A DNA stretch of 64,000 nucleotides from Cytobacillus oceanisediminis 2691 (GCF_000294775.2 NZ_CP015506.1:2889501-2953500), one strand, 5' to 3'; numbered from the stretch's first letter, positions 15,954-25,303 are shown. The notes: generated by a model not told the origin, from the sequence alone. A program made the numbers and translations.

Positions 15954-16263
15954 ACTCCCTCCTTACCTCGGGGTCATCCATATTCGGGTATATTCGCATG
16001 CCTTCTTCAACTTCTGTCATGCAGCTCCGTACATGATCCTCACCATCAATCGTCATATAGCAGCTGCAGCATCTCCCGCGCGAGCAGAATAATCCTCTGG
16101 ATTGGACCAGCTTTCTGCTGACACCCAATTTTTTAATTCCATTTGCCATTAAGGCGGCAGCGACCGATTGCTGCGTATAGGCCTGATATGGCTGATCATT
16201 GAAATAAATGGTTACAGGCTTGAGAAGCTGCCTGCTTAGAACGGGATGTTTCTCAATGTGCAT
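15940..16263 (-). CDS. (2Fe-2S)-binding protein, HcnA-like subunit
   Basis: A 107-residue protein whose middle carries the iron-sulfur ligands (LFCSRGRCCSCYMTIDG near residues 55-71, with RSC about ten residues later), as in HcnA and the alpha-type small subunit of sarcosine or opine oxidases. It is the first gene of the four-subunit dehydrogenase and lies 15 bases after the permease pseudogene, so transporter and enzyme are probably co-transcribed. Confidence 0.75.
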   Translation of the reverse strand: MHIEKHPVLSRQLLKPVTIYFNDQPYQAYTQQSVAAALMANGIKKLGVSRKLVQSRGLFCSRGRCCSCYMTIDGEDHVRSCMTEVEEGMRIYPNMDDPEVRREFDED

Positions 16264-16278
16264 AAAGACCTCTCCTAT

Positions 16279-17079
16279 CTAATTTTTCGAGGAAAACACT
16301 TTCCCTACACCAAGCACTCTTTCAATTACAAGCATTAATACAACAGTGAATAGAATCATAATGCTTGATACGGATGTAATAATCGGATCATATTGATATT
16401 GCATGTATGTGTAGATCCGCACTGGCAGTGTCACAACGTCGGTGCTGACAATGAATAAAGCAACTGTTAAATCATCAAATGAAGTAATAAAGGCAAAAAT
16501 GGCGCCTGCTATCACGCCTGATTTAATGATTGGCAGTGTGATTTGAAAGAAGACTTTCATCGGTCCTGCACCAAGGTTCAGGGCCGCTTGTTCGATAGAA
16601 CGGTCAAAGCCTACAAGGCTTGCAACAACCAGGCGCATCACAAATGGAACCGTTAAGATGATGTGACCCAAAATCAATGCAAGCGGGCTCGCAGCTAAGC
16701 CAATCCATGAGTAAAACTGCAAGAGAGCCACACCAAACACAACAGATGGAATCAAGAGAGGCTAACCCACTAATTGAACAATCGCTGTCTTCCCTTTAAA
16801 TTGGCGCCGGACGACCGCAAGTGAAGCCAAAGTGCCAATGGCGGTGGAAATAATGGCGGTTCCGAACGCCACAATAATGCTCAGTGTAAAGGACTGCATA
16901 AATTCCGGATGTTCAATTAATTCTGTGTACCATCTGAGGGTCAGGCCTTCTGGAGGGAATACAATGTATTCGGTAGTTGTTAAGGAAGAAAGCAATACAA
17001 CCAAGATTGGCGCCAGAAGGAAAATATACACCAGTAAACAAGCAAAGTTAAAGAAATACTTGGGCAGCTTCCTGCTCAT
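16279..17079 (-). pseudogene. PotC-like ABC permease with an in-frame amber codon
   Basis: Two frames in the same phase are separated only by a TAG at about 16762-16764. Together they make a 266-residue permease of the PotC type: five to six membrane segments, with the EAA-type loop EQAALNLGAGPMKVFFQITLP in the second half. Upstream of the TAG the protein ends FKGKTAIVQLVG, and afterwards it continues PLLIPSVVFG, so only one codon is affected; TTG for leucine would fit. A TTG shortly after could restart translation but would lack the first half. Either the importer is inactive, the stop is read through, or the base is an error. The partner permease, ATPase and binding protein are intact. Confidence 0.8.
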
Positions 17080-18002
17080 TGTATGGCCACTCCTTTCTCA
17101 GACCTGGCAAGGATTTTGCTGTATGCGATGATGGTAATGGTGGCAATCAGGATTAGCAGGAAGCCAATTGCGCCTCCATACGGCCAGTTCAGCATGACAG
17201 CTACCTGTTCATACGTTAAATAGGACATAACCTTCACCTGCGGGCCGCCAAGAATAGCCGGTGTAACAAATGAGCTGACACTTAAGCTGAACACCATAAC
17301 AGAACCGGCGAAAACGCCTGGCAAGGTTAACGGCAGCAAAATGGAAAAGAAAGTTCTGAAGGAGCTGGCCCCAAGATTCTGCGAGGCTCTGATGACAGAA
17401 GGGTCTATTTTTTCAAGAGATCCCATGATGCTCAGCACCATGTACGGGAAAAGAACATGCACCATCCCGATGACCACACTCAGTTCGGTATATAAGAGGG
17501 TTAAAGGCTGATCAATCCAGCCCAGCTTTAATAGAGTATTATTAACAACACCATTGTTGGATAAAAGAATCACCCAGCCGTAGCAGCGTATAACCATGCT
17601 GATCAGAAGCGGGGAAAGCACAAGAAGGGTTAAATAATTCCTGGTTCTTCCTTTTGCTCTGGAAATCTGAAAAGCTACGGGATAAGAAATGATGATGGTA
17701 ATCAAAGTCGTTAAAAGAGCAATTTTCACAGTGCGCCAGACCACTCCAAGGTAAAAAGGATCTGACATGAACTTGATGTAGTTCTGAAGTGTCCACTCAT
17801 TTCCCACTCCGGTGCTTGCATCAAAATTTTTAAAGCTTGTAATAAATAAGAAAAACAATGGCAGCAAAAAGAAGAAAATGAAGATCCCCAGCGTCGGAAG
17901 TAAAAGCAGCCACGTATCAAGCCGTTTTTTATTCAAATTCTTTTTCTTTTGCTGAAGCAATAAGTCATGTTCCGTTCCGATTCCGGCTTGCATGTGAGTC
18001 AC
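17076..18002 (-). CDS. ABC transporter permease, PotB-like
   Basis: A 308-residue permease with six membrane segments after a basic amino end (LLQQKKKNLNKKRLDTW). The coupling loop EKIDPSVIRASQNLGASSFR is near residue 205. It belongs to the spermidine/putrescine-type (Pot/Fbp) permeases that work as heterodimers with a PotC-type partner. Its start overlaps the ATPase stop by 4 bases and its end overlaps the partner permease by 4 bases. The substrate is probably that of the adjacent dehydrogenase, an amine, amino acid or opine. Confidence 0.8.
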   Translation of the reverse strand: MTHMQAGIGTEHDLLLQQKKKNLNKKRLDTWLLLLPTLGIFIFFFLLPLFFLFITSFKNFDASTGVGNEWTLQNYIKFMSDPFYLGVVWRTVKIALLTTLITIIISYPVAFQISRAKGRTRNYLTLLVLSPLLISMVIRCYGWVILLSNNGVVNNTLLKLGWIDQPLTLLYTELSVVIGMVHVLFPYMVLSIMGSLEKIDPSVIRASQNLGASSFRTFFSILLPLTLPGVFAGSVMVFSLSVSSFVTPAILGGPQVKVMSYLTYEQVAVMLNWPYGGAIGFLLILIATITIIAYSKILARSEKGVAIQ

Positions 18003-19075
18003 CTCGCCATTCTGGAAGGCAGCAGGTCTTCAGGGTTCCAATACGTGTAGACACTGTTTCCTTCTTTAATTTCGGTGGGATTTAAAACAGTATTGGAAAT
18101 ATCTGCAATCAGATGCCGGTCATGTACCTTCAGAATGTACCGTGTCTTGGCTCCGAGGAACATTTTCCTTTCCACCTTGGTTTGAAAAGCCTCATTTCTA
18201 TCATTTGATTGTGCTAAGGCGATTTGGATTTTTTCCGGCCGTATGAAAAAGTGAACTTCGGAATTCTTTACAGATGGAACTGAAACGATCTGTTCATTCC
18301 CAAAAAAGTGCATTTTGCATTTCTTATTTTCATAGGTTTCCAGGACTTTCCCCTGAATGTGGTTGACTTCCCCTATGAACTGAGACACGAAATCAGTCTT
18401 TGGATGGTTATATATAGATGCCGGATCATCTACCTGTTCAATCCGGCCCTCATACATGACCGCGATTCGGTCCGATATGGCCAATGCTTCCTCCTGGTCA
18501 TGTGTGACAAATATCGTTGTAATCCCCACCTGCTTTTGGATATCCACTATTTCTTCACGCATTTCCTGGCGCAGCTTTGCATCAAGATTGCTGAGTGGTT
18601 CATCAAGGAGTAGCACCTTCGGTTTAATGACCAGGGCCCTTGCCAATGAAACACGCTGCTGCTGTCCCCCGGATAATTCCTTTGGATAGCGTTTTTCATA
18701 GCCAGCCAGACGTACCATTTCCAATGCTTCCAGAACCCTTTTGTTTATTTCATTTTTTGGCACTTTACGCAGCTTAAGTCCATAGGCGACATTATCAAAA
18801 ACCGTCATGTGCGGAAACAAAGCATAATTTTGGAACACCATGCCCATTTCTCTTTTATTGGGAGGAAGCAGGTGAACGGGTTTGCCGTCCACCTCAATCT
18901 TCCCGCCATCCACCTCCAGAAATCCGGCGATCATATTCAGTGTTGTCGTTTTTCCGCAGCCCGAAGGTCCCAAAAAGGAGACCAGTTCCCCTTTTTGGAT
19001 GCCAAGGCTGAGCTTTTTAACCACTTCTGTTTTATTAAATGTCTTGACCACGTTTTCCAGGCTTAAGTAACTCAT
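17999..19075 (-). CDS. ABC transporter ATP-binding protein, PotA-like
   Basis: A 358-residue ATPase of the Pot/CUT family. Walker A is GPSGCGKTT near residue 36, the signature LSGGQQQRVSLARAL near residue 135, Walker B LLLDEPLSNLDAKLR near residue 155 and the switch histidine in TIFVTHDQEEAL near residue 190. Residues after about 240 form the TOBE-type regulatory domain. It powers the importer formed with the two neighbouring permeases and the binding lipoprotein. Confidence 0.85.
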   Translation of the reverse strand: MSYLSLENVVKTFNKTEVVKKLSLGIQKGELVSFLGPSGCGKTTTLNMIAGFLEVDGGKIEVDGKPVHLLPPNKREMGMVFQNYALFPHMTVFDNVAYGLKLRKVPKNEINKRVLEALEMVRLAGYEKRYPKELSGGQQQRVSLARALVIKPKVLLLDEPLSNLDAKLRQEMREEIVDIQKQVGITTIFVTHDQEEALAISDRIAVMYEGRIEQVDDPASIYNHPKTDFVSQFIGEVNHIQGKVLETYENKKCKMHFFGNEQIVSVPSVKNSEVHFFIRPEKIQIALAQSNDRNEAFQTKVERKMFLGAKTRYILKVHDRHLIADISNTVLNPTEIKEGNSVYTYWNPEDLLPSRMAR

Positions 19076-19091
19076 TCGTTTCCCCTCTCTT

Positions 19092-20177
19092 TTAATGGGC
19101 TACTTCGATTTCTTTATTGGCCCGTTCTGTCCACTCTGCTCGTTTTGCATTTACAGCTTCCCAGTCGACTTTGATCAATTTGGCAATCTCCTCTTCCCCA
19201 TAAGCCACTTTATCGACAATGTCACCTTCAAGCTTTACATTCTTATTAACAGGGCCGTCAAACAAGGAGTTCGCAAATAGAAGCTGAGCTTCTTCATCCA
19301 GAACAAAATTGACAAATTCCTGTGCAAGATCCCCGTTTGGAGCATCCTTCACCACACTGACGGTTGCCATCAACGCTGGAGCCCCTTCTTCCGGAATGAC
19401 ATACTCAATCGGGAATCCGCTATCCTGAAGGGTAAATACCCGGCTGCTTCCCCATGCACTTGCGACTGTCTGCCCTTGAAGGAAGTAATTTGAAACGTCA
19501 GCTGTTTTATCAAAAGTGATCGCGTTTTTGGCAATTTCCTTCATCTTTTCAAAGCCTGGTTCAATGTTTTCTTCATCTCCGCCATTGGCAATCGCCGTCA
19601 TGAGCAGGAAATGAACCCCATACGTATTGGCAATGGAAGGGAGTACGAGTTTTCCTTTAAACTTCGGGTCGGCCAAATCATTCCAGGAAGTCGGCGGTTC
19701 CCAGCCATTCTGTTCGAAGACATCCTTGTTATAAGCCAAGCCGGTTGAGATGATTCCGAATCCAACGCCGACATTATCCTTGTCTTTTGCAATATCATAG
19801 ACATTTGCCAGATTCGTAACAACACTCTCATCCAATGGCGCCAGCAATCCAAACGCCTTTGCCTGAGCTTGAGGACCATCATCAAGGAAAGCTACATCAA
19901 TCTGAGGATTATCCTTTTGAGCCTGAAGCTTAGATAAGGTATCAACAGAGCTTCCCGTAATATATTTCACCTTTACGCCATGCTCTTTCTCAAACTTTGG
20001 GATCAAGTCCTCCTTCATTTTTTGCTCATAGCTTCCTCCATAAGCCGCTAATACAAGTGTCTTTTCATCACTTTTTCCTGATCCTTCATCTGCAGAGCTT
20101 CCAGTTTGGCCGCTGCATCCTGCAGCCGTGACAAGCAATAAACAAAGCAATACAATTAAATAAGCTTTCTTTTTCAA
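19092..20177 (-). CDS. Extracellular solute-binding lipoprotein, PotD-like
   Basis: A 361-residue binding protein with a lipoprotein signal peptide ending in a TAAGC lipobox (Cys near residue 21). The mature part begins with a serine/glycine linker and continues KTLVLAAYGGSYEQKMKEDLIPKFE in two parts, typical of spermidine/putrescine- or opine-type binding proteins. It is the first gene of the transporter-dehydrogenase operon. The 16-bp palindrome recognised elsewhere in the cluster lies about 140 bases upstream. Confidence 0.85.
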   Translation of the reverse strand: MKKKAYLIVLLCLLLVTAAGCSGQTGSSADEGSGKSDEKTLVLAAYGGSYEQKMKEDLIPKFEKEHGVKVKYITGSSVDTLSKLQAQKDNPQIDVAFLDDGPQAQAKAFGLLAPLDESVVTNLANVYDIAKDKDNVGVGFGIISTGLAYNKDVFEQNGWEPPTSWNDLADPKFKGKLVLPSIANTYGVHFLLMTAIANGGDEENIEPGFEKMKEIAKNAITFDKTADVSNYFLQGQTVASAWGSSRVFTLQDSGFPIEYVIPEEGAPALMATVSVVKDAPNGDLAQEFVNFVLDEEAQLLFANSLFDGPVNKNVKLEGDIVDKVAYGEEEIAKLIKVDWEAVNAKRAEWTERANKEIEVAH

Positions 20178-20313
20178 CTCATTTCCCCCTCGTTTATTTT
20201 TGCTTTTGTGAACTTAAGGAGCTGTTCTAAGATGAAGACTTGATAAAAGCGATACCCCCTTTTAAATTTGGATCAATCTATTTAAAGAGATTGATTTATA
20301 TATAAAATATAAA

Positions 20314-20329
20314 GATATAATATTATAAC
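20314..20329. promoter_or_regulatory. GntR-type operator, site 2
   Basis: GATATAATATTATAAC differs from the perfect palindrome GTTATAATATTATAAC at the second position. It lies between the gntR gene and the solute-binding protein gene, in the promoter region of the long operon. Confidence 0.6.
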
Positions 20330-20378
20330 TTTATATCTTTTATATTTATAAAATGTCCTTTTGTATTTCAGCATTTTT

Positions 20379-21095
20379 TTACAATTGAACCTCTGTATAA
20401 TAAACCTCTTTATCACTGCGGATATAGAATTTGGAGAACTCAATGATGTCTTCTTGCTTTGTGTATGTAGTACGCTCCCACTCAAATACTGGGGTCCCCG
20501 GTTCCACATGAAGCAGCTTAGCCTGATGATCAGGAAGAATATATGGCCGGATAAATACCCTGGCTCGTTTTAGTGCTATATGGAATCTATTTTTTAAGAT
20601 GTTAAAAATTAAGTCGTTATTGATCATTTCAGGTGTAAGCCCCTGACATTTATCCGCCGGAAGATAGGTATATTCCAATGCAAGAGGATCATTGTTTTCC
20701 ACTTTTAATCTCTCAATTTTGATCACCTCATCCTCAGGATCAATCCTTAACTTCTGGGCAATTTCAGAACCCGCTGTTTCATATTTAAAGCTGAGCATTT
20801 CATGTGGATGTTCCTGTTCCGCACCGGAAAGCGAAATGATGGAATTAAGGTCCTGCTCTTTTGCAGATCCGGATACAAAGGTTCCCTTGCCTCGCTGTCT
20901 GAAGAGATAACCTTTATTCACAAGCTCAATCACAGCTCTTTTAACAGTAATGGTGCTGACATCGAATCGATCGGACAGCTCCTGCTCAGTCGGCAGCTGG
21001 CTCCCCACCTCCCATTGGCCTGAAATGATCTTCTCTTCCAGAATCTGCTCTACTTGTCTATAAAGAGGTATATGTAGACTCTTATCTATCTGCAT
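20379..21095 (-). CDS. GntR family regulator with UTRA domain
   Basis: A 238-residue HutC-subfamily regulator. The winged helix (residues about 8-72) contains GSQLPTEQELSDRFDVS and the FRQRGKGTFV wing. The UTRA effector domain (about 90-235) contains LRIDPEDEVIKIERL, ALEYTYLP and FEWERTTYTKQ. It should bind DNA as a dimer and be released by a small ligand. Palindromes related to GTTATAATATTATAAC lie before this gene, before the binding-protein gene and before the DUF1904 gene, so it probably represses all three and itself. The ATG follows AAGGGAG. Confidence 0.85.
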   Translation of the reverse strand: MQIDKSLHIPLYRQVEQILEEKIISGQWEVGSQLPTEQELSDRFDVSTITVKRAVIELVNKGYLFRQRGKGTFVSGSAKEQDLNSIISLSGAEQEHPHEMLSFKYETAGSEIAQKLRIDPEDEVIKIERLKVENNDPLALEYTYLPADKCQGLTPEMINNDLIFNILKNRFHIALKRARVFIRPYILPDHQAKLLHVEPGTPVFEWERTTYTKQEDIIEFSKFYIRSDKEVYYTEVQL

Positions 21096-21115
21096 TTATG
21101 TATCTCCCTTGAAAG

Positions 21116-21131
21116 AATATAATGTTATAAC
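21116..21131. promoter_or_regulatory. GntR-type operator, site 3
   Basis: AATATAATGTTATAAC, three changes from the perfect palindrome, lies 21 bases upstream of the gntR start codon, a position suited to autoregulation. Confidence 0.55.
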
Positions 21132-21282
21132 TTTATATTATTTTATAATTTATCTGTTTTTTAGATAGTTGTCAATATTTTTTGAAAATTAAATGTTTAG
21201 AACGAGTATTTAATTTAAACAGCATTGTTCAGTTCAATCTTACTGGAATCTGATTAATCCAGTTTTAAAAATTTCCTTGTTT

Positions 21283-21655
21283 CGACGCTCTTCCTTATGA
21301 TTAACGCCCCTTCTGATGGCTGGCTCCGGGGTTTCGGCTTTATTCCGTTGGATTAGCTCCCATTTTGATGGCTTGCTATGGGAATTCGTCGTTATTCCTT
21401 TTGGTTAACTCCCATTTTGTTGGCTGCCTCTGGGATTTCGCCTTTATTCCGTTTGATTAACTCCCATTTTGTGGCTGGCTTCGAGTTTTCGTCTTTATTC
21501 CCTTTGATTAACTCCCATTTTGTTGGCTTGCTCCGGGATTTCGGCTTTATTCCCTTTGATTAACTCCCATTTTGATGGTTGGTTCTGGGATTTCGGCTTT
21601 ATTCCCTTTGGTTAACTCCCATTTCGACGGCTGGTTCTGGGATTTCGGCTTTATT
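21283..21655. repeat. 52-bp tandem repeat array 2a (about 7 units)
   Basis: Units of 52-53 bp with the core TTCGGCTTTATTCC, then TTTGATTAACTCCCATTTTG and a variable GTTGGCTTGCTCCGGGA. Repeat starts are seen at about 21488, 21541 and 21593 with older copies before. The core matches array 3 (TTCGTCGTTATTC, GATTAACTACCATTTC) in order and spacing. Together with 2b it fills most of the gene-free stretch between gntR and mtlD. Confidence 0.85.
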
Positions 21656-21712
21656 ATAGAAGATGACTTCTCCTTTGCCACCTGATGAATACGGAATTTA
21701 TGGGCTTTATGA

Positions 21713-21960
21713 ATTTTGGGCTTCATAAGCTCTCTATGGCGACCATTTCCTCGGCACCTCATCCGTTTTGGGCTTCATGAGCACTACATGACGACCATTT
21801 TCTTATCACTCCACCTATTTTGGGCTTCATGAGCACTACATGGCTACCATTTCCTCGGCACCTCATCCGTCTTGGGCTTCATAAGCCCTCCATGAAACCT
21901 ATTTTCCTGACTGTCCACCAACTTTGCCCGTCATGCACAACCAAAACTGGCTACCTTTAC
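21713..21960. repeat. 52-bp tandem repeat array 2b (about 4-5 units)
   Basis: Units starting GGCGACCATTTCCTCGGCAC at 21738, 21790, 21842 and 21894, exactly 52 bp apart, with a decayed one at 21949. They end with TTGGGCTTCATGAGCACTAC. The GGCGACC(A/G)TTT start is that of array 1, so array 2b looks like a diverged relative of array 1 placed next to a relative of array 3. Confidence 0.85.
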
Positions 21961-22017
21961 CCCAGTAAAATCTTAGTAAAATTCATTGCCGCACCCCACC
22001 GGACCAACGAAGAACTC

Positions 22018-22053
22018 CAAAAAAATAAGGCTGCCGAATCATTTCAGCAGCCT
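22018..22053 (-). terminator. Terminator of the mtl operon
   Basis: On the minus strand AGGCTGC/GCAGCCT with a 12-base loop is followed by TATTTTTTT, 14 bases after the mtlD stop codon. Confidence 0.85.
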
Positions 22054-22066
22054 CTAATCCAATTTA

Positions 22067-23203
22067 TTATTTCAATGCTTCATACTGTTTCAGTACTTCT
22101 ATAGCAAGCTCGCTTGATTCTTCAAGTCCGCATACTTCTTTCAGCACGTTTGGCACTCCGTTTTCTTGAATCATCTCCTGTAGCTTTACTGCTTCCTCGT
22201 CTTCCCTGTTATCAAACATTAGTGCCGCAGCAATTGCTTTAGCCAGGTTTGTGTAAGATAAGCCTGCTTTTTGTGCCTGCAGGGCCGGACGAACCAGTCT
22301 GTCTTCAGGGCCAAGCTTCCTTATCGGCGAGCGTCCTACTCGTGTGACACCGTCATTCAGGTGGGCATTTTGGAACCGGCCGATAATTTTATCAATATAC
22401 TTCTGATGGTCCTCCGGATTCAGATTATATCGATTAATCAAATAGGCACCTGTTTCTCGGAGTGTTGCCTGAACCTGCTTATAAATTTCTTCATCTGCAA
22501 GTGTCTGGTCGATGGTTTCTTTTCCGCCCAGGTATCCGAAATAAGCAATAACGGCATGTCCTGTGTTAACCGTGAACAGCTTTCTTTCGATAAATGGCGC
22601 AAGCTCCTGAACAATTTTCATTCCTTCGATATGCGGAATATCTTCAGTCACCTCCACCACCCATTCATGGTACGGTTCAACAAGAACATCCAGTGATCCC
22701 TGATTGTTCTGGATTGGGACAATTCGGTCTACGGCGGAGTTTAAGAAAGATACACCCGCCAGATTTACATCTCTGTCAAGATGCTCCATAATGTAGCCTT
22801 TTAATAGGTCAGTCGCAGAGATCTGGTTTTCACATGCAATGACATAAAGCTTTTCGTTAATTCCTGCAGCTGCTCTTGCAGCCAGGCCTTTTGCAATTAA
22901 TGGGGCAATCCGCGGAAGGATATTAGGGCCAATCGCTGTTGTTAAGAAGTCAGCCTGCTTAATGGCCTCTATCACTTCTTTCTCCTGTTTCAGATTATTC
23001 AATCCTGAAACATTTTCAATTGTCATGGATTCCTGTTCATCTGAAGCCAGCAGCACTTGATAATGCTTTTCTTCGTTCAGCTGATTAATGATTTCGTCGG
23101 CAATATCAACAAAAGTTACATGGTAGCCTGACTGTGAAAATAGGGCTCCGATAAAACCTCTTCCTATGTTCCCTGCTCCAAAATGCACTGCTTGTTTCAT
23201 CAA
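22067..23203 (-). CDS. mtlD: Mannitol-1-phosphate 5-dehydrogenase
   Basis: A 378-residue enzyme that oxidises mannitol 1-phosphate to fructose 6-phosphate with NAD. The nucleotide-binding loop is at the start (VHFGAGNIGRGFIGALF). The polyol dehydrogenase signature includes FLNSAVDRIVP near residue 150 and the catalytic lysine region NTGHAVIAYFGYLGG near residue 213. Length is normal for MtlD. It lies 9 bases after mtlR as the last gene of the mannitol operon. Confidence 0.95.
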   Translation of the reverse strand: MMKQAVHFGAGNIGRGFIGALFSQSGYHVTFVDIADEIINQLNEEKHYQVLLASDEQESMTIENVSGLNNLKQEKEVIEAIKQADFLTTAIGPNILPRIAPLIAKGLAARAAAGINEKLYVIACENQISATDLLKGYIMEHLDRDVNLAGVSFLNSAVDRIVPIQNNQGSLDVLVEPYHEWVVEVTEDIPHIEGMKIVQELAPFIERKLFTVNTGHAVIAYFGYLGGKETIDQTLADEEIYKQVQATLRETGAYLINRYNLNPEDHQKYIDKIIGRFQNAHLNDGVTRVGRSPIRKLGPEDRLVRPALQAQKAGLSYTNLAKAIAAALMFDNREDEEAVKLQEMIQENGVPNVLKEVCGLEESSELAIEVLKQYEALK

Positions 23204-23212
23204 ATCATTCCT

Positions 23213-25303
23213 TTACTGATTTATTTTAAAATGGGACTGCAGGTATTCTGTAAAAATCGATTCCAGCTTCTTGTAAATCATGTCTTCATTGGCTGAAGAA
23301 AAAATTAGAATCGCTTCCTCTGTCTCAATGATATTTGTGCTTATTAAGCTTAATATCTCCTGCTCTCTTCTGCTTAGCTCGAACGGTGCCAGCATGAGCA
23401 GAAGGTTTTTTAGAATAACATCTCTCCCGTCCATCCCCTTTACCATGCATGGCTCAGGGAGGTGGGCAATCTGAAAAATAAGTTTATGGACATTTTTACT
23501 GCGGGCATGAAAGAGTGCCATATTGGTTTCAGGTATGCCAAGCCCGCCTTTTTGTTCCCGCTCCCTTAATGATTGCAGGACATCCTCAGCATTCGTCAGC
23601 AAATTATCTCCTTCGGCATTCCCAAGCATTTTCTTAAGAATCTGCTCCTGGCTTTCTCCTCCATCCATCCGGTAAAAACGAAAGTTATGAACAAGAGACT
23701 CGATGCTCTCCTGGATATCTCTTACTTCCTCAAGCATTGCGGATAATGAAAGGTTTCTCTGTTCAGCCTGTTTAAACCCTTCCTCCGGCTGATATTCTTT
23801 TCCTTTTGTCAGGCTTTCAATATTGTTTTGCAAGTAGTTTTTTAAGGTAAGAATATTTTCATCGCTTAAGAGCGGATTCACCAATATGTACTCAGCATTT
23901 ATAAAAGGAAGTCTGACTGTAGAAAGGATTAAATCATATTCTTTCAGATCAGCACCCTCTGAAATTTCTTTCATCGACTTGATTTCGATCACATCAATTT
24001 CAGCTGCTTCTTTTTTCAGCCTGCTCTTTAGCATCTTGGATGTTCCGATGCCTGTCGGACAAATGACAAGCGCCTTAATGGAAAGATTCTCTTCCTGCAT
24101 GACCAGGGCTGAGCCAAAATGAAGGACGATGAACGCGATCTCGTCATCGGAAAATTGATCAATATCAGTAAATTCCTCTTCAAGACTTTTTTTAACAGCC
24201 ATGAACAGAACCGGATATTTACGCATAATTTCTTCTTTAAGCGGGTTATAGGATTCCATATTCTGTTTCATGCGGAATATGGATGGCTCCATGTGGGCCA
24301 GCAGTCCCTGAAATAAGGAAAAATCCCTGGTCAAATCCACATGCAGCTGTTCCGAAACAGATTTAATCACGTTCTTGATCATTTGGGCGAGCAGAATGCT
24401 GTCATATGGAAAAGCCTCGGCTCCGCTTAATTTGGTCCCTTTAAGTATTCGTGCGAGGTATAGGATATCCCCTTCTGAAAAACTGCAGTCAAATTTTTGT
24501 TCCAGCTTGCTTGTTATCTGCTGCATCAAACCGTATTCAACAATAACTTCCTTTTCAGGAAGGGTATCATTCTGATCCACAAAAAGCTGTTTTAGGGTCC
24601 TCTGCAGAGAAATGCTTACATGCAGCACAACCTCCAGGTATCCGCTATCAGCAAACCGGGCAGGTGCACCAGAAAAAACAGTCTGAACAATGCTGTTCAC
24701 TTGGAAAAAATTATCCGGTTCAAAGTAATGAAGAAACCTTTCTTCACCAAGCTTTCCTTTTTCCAGCAAAAATAGTTTCTCAATTAATTCTTCATGAAAA
24801 TATTGAAGGAAAAAATGCGCAAGCGCTCTTCGTTTGTTGGCTTCTGATCCGTGAAGCTCTACACCGACTCCCCGTTTTCTCGTCAGCTGCACCTGGAATA
24901 CAGATAGCCATTCAGCAAGTTCATCCAGATAGGCTGATAGGGTTGCCGTGCTGATGCCGAGGTAGCTTGCCAGAACCTGAGTCTTGTATAAGTCTTCTTC
25001 AAGAATGGCTATAAGAAGGCGCAGCTTCTTTTCCTGAGGAGGCTGGTCGATCGGTTCACTGCTGGTCAAATGCTGGATCAGCCGGAAAATCTGCTCATTT
25101 TTCCCTTCAATCGCAAGGCCCTGGTTTATATTGCGGGTTAACTTTAATTCGAACTCACTGACGATTTTCTCAACTGCCTTTAAATCCCTCTGAATCGTCC
25201 TCGCACTGACATTTAACGAAGAGGCAATCGACAATGCCGTGTGTTTACCCGATGTTTTTATAATCAATTCAATAATGGCTTTTTCCCTCGATGTAATATA
25301 CAT
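23213..25303 (-). CDS. mtlR: Mannitol operon activator MtlR (PRD/EIIB/EIIA)
   Basis: A 696-residue BglG/MtlR-type transcription activator. Two helix-turn-helix parts lie in the first 130 residues (LSIASSLNVSARTIQRDLKA; QVLASYLGISTATLSAYLDE). Two PRD domains follow (about 180-400). An EIIB-Gat-like domain begins IKALVICPTGIGTSKML near residue 405, and an EIIA-like domain with LFHARS lies near residue 600. Phosphorylation of these domains by the PTS switches the activator. It is placed between mtlA and mtlD as in Geobacillus. Confidence 0.9.
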   Translation of the reverse strand: MYITSREKAIIELIIKTSGKHTALSIASSLNVSARTIQRDLKAVEKIVSEFELKLTRNINQGLAIEGKNEQIFRLIQHLTSSEPIDQPPQEKKLRLLIAILEEDLYKTQVLASYLGISTATLSAYLDELAEWLSVFQVQLTRKRGVGVELHGSEANKRRALAHFFLQYFHEELIEKLFLLEKGKLGEERFLHYFEPDNFFQVNSIVQTVFSGAPARFADSGYLEVVLHVSISLQRTLKQLFVDQNDTLPEKEVIVEYGLMQQITSKLEQKFDCSFSEGDILYLARILKGTKLSGAEAFPYDSILLAQMIKNVIKSVSEQLHVDLTRDFSLFQGLLAHMEPSIFRMKQNMESYNPLKEEIMRKYPVLFMAVKKSLEEEFTDIDQFSDDEIAFIVLHFGSALVMQEENLSIKALVICPTGIGTSKMLKSRLKKEAAEIDVIEIKSMKEISEGADLKEYDLILSTVRLPFINAEYILVNPLLSDENILTLKNYLQNNIESLTKGKEYQPEEGFKQAEQRNLSLSAMLEEVRDIQESIESLVHNFRFYRMDGGESQEQILKKMLGNAEGDNLLTNAEDVLQSLREREQKGGLGIPETNMALFHARSKNVHKLIFQIAHLPEPCMVKGMDGRDVILKNLLLMLAPFELSRREQEILSLISTNIIETEEAILIFSSANEDMIYKKLESIFTEYLQSHFKINQ

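Noticed and set aside
16750-16775. Pyrrolysine at the amber codon of the permease
   Set aside because: The codon lies in a hydrophobic membrane segment where pyrrolysine makes no sense, and no pyl genes are seen.
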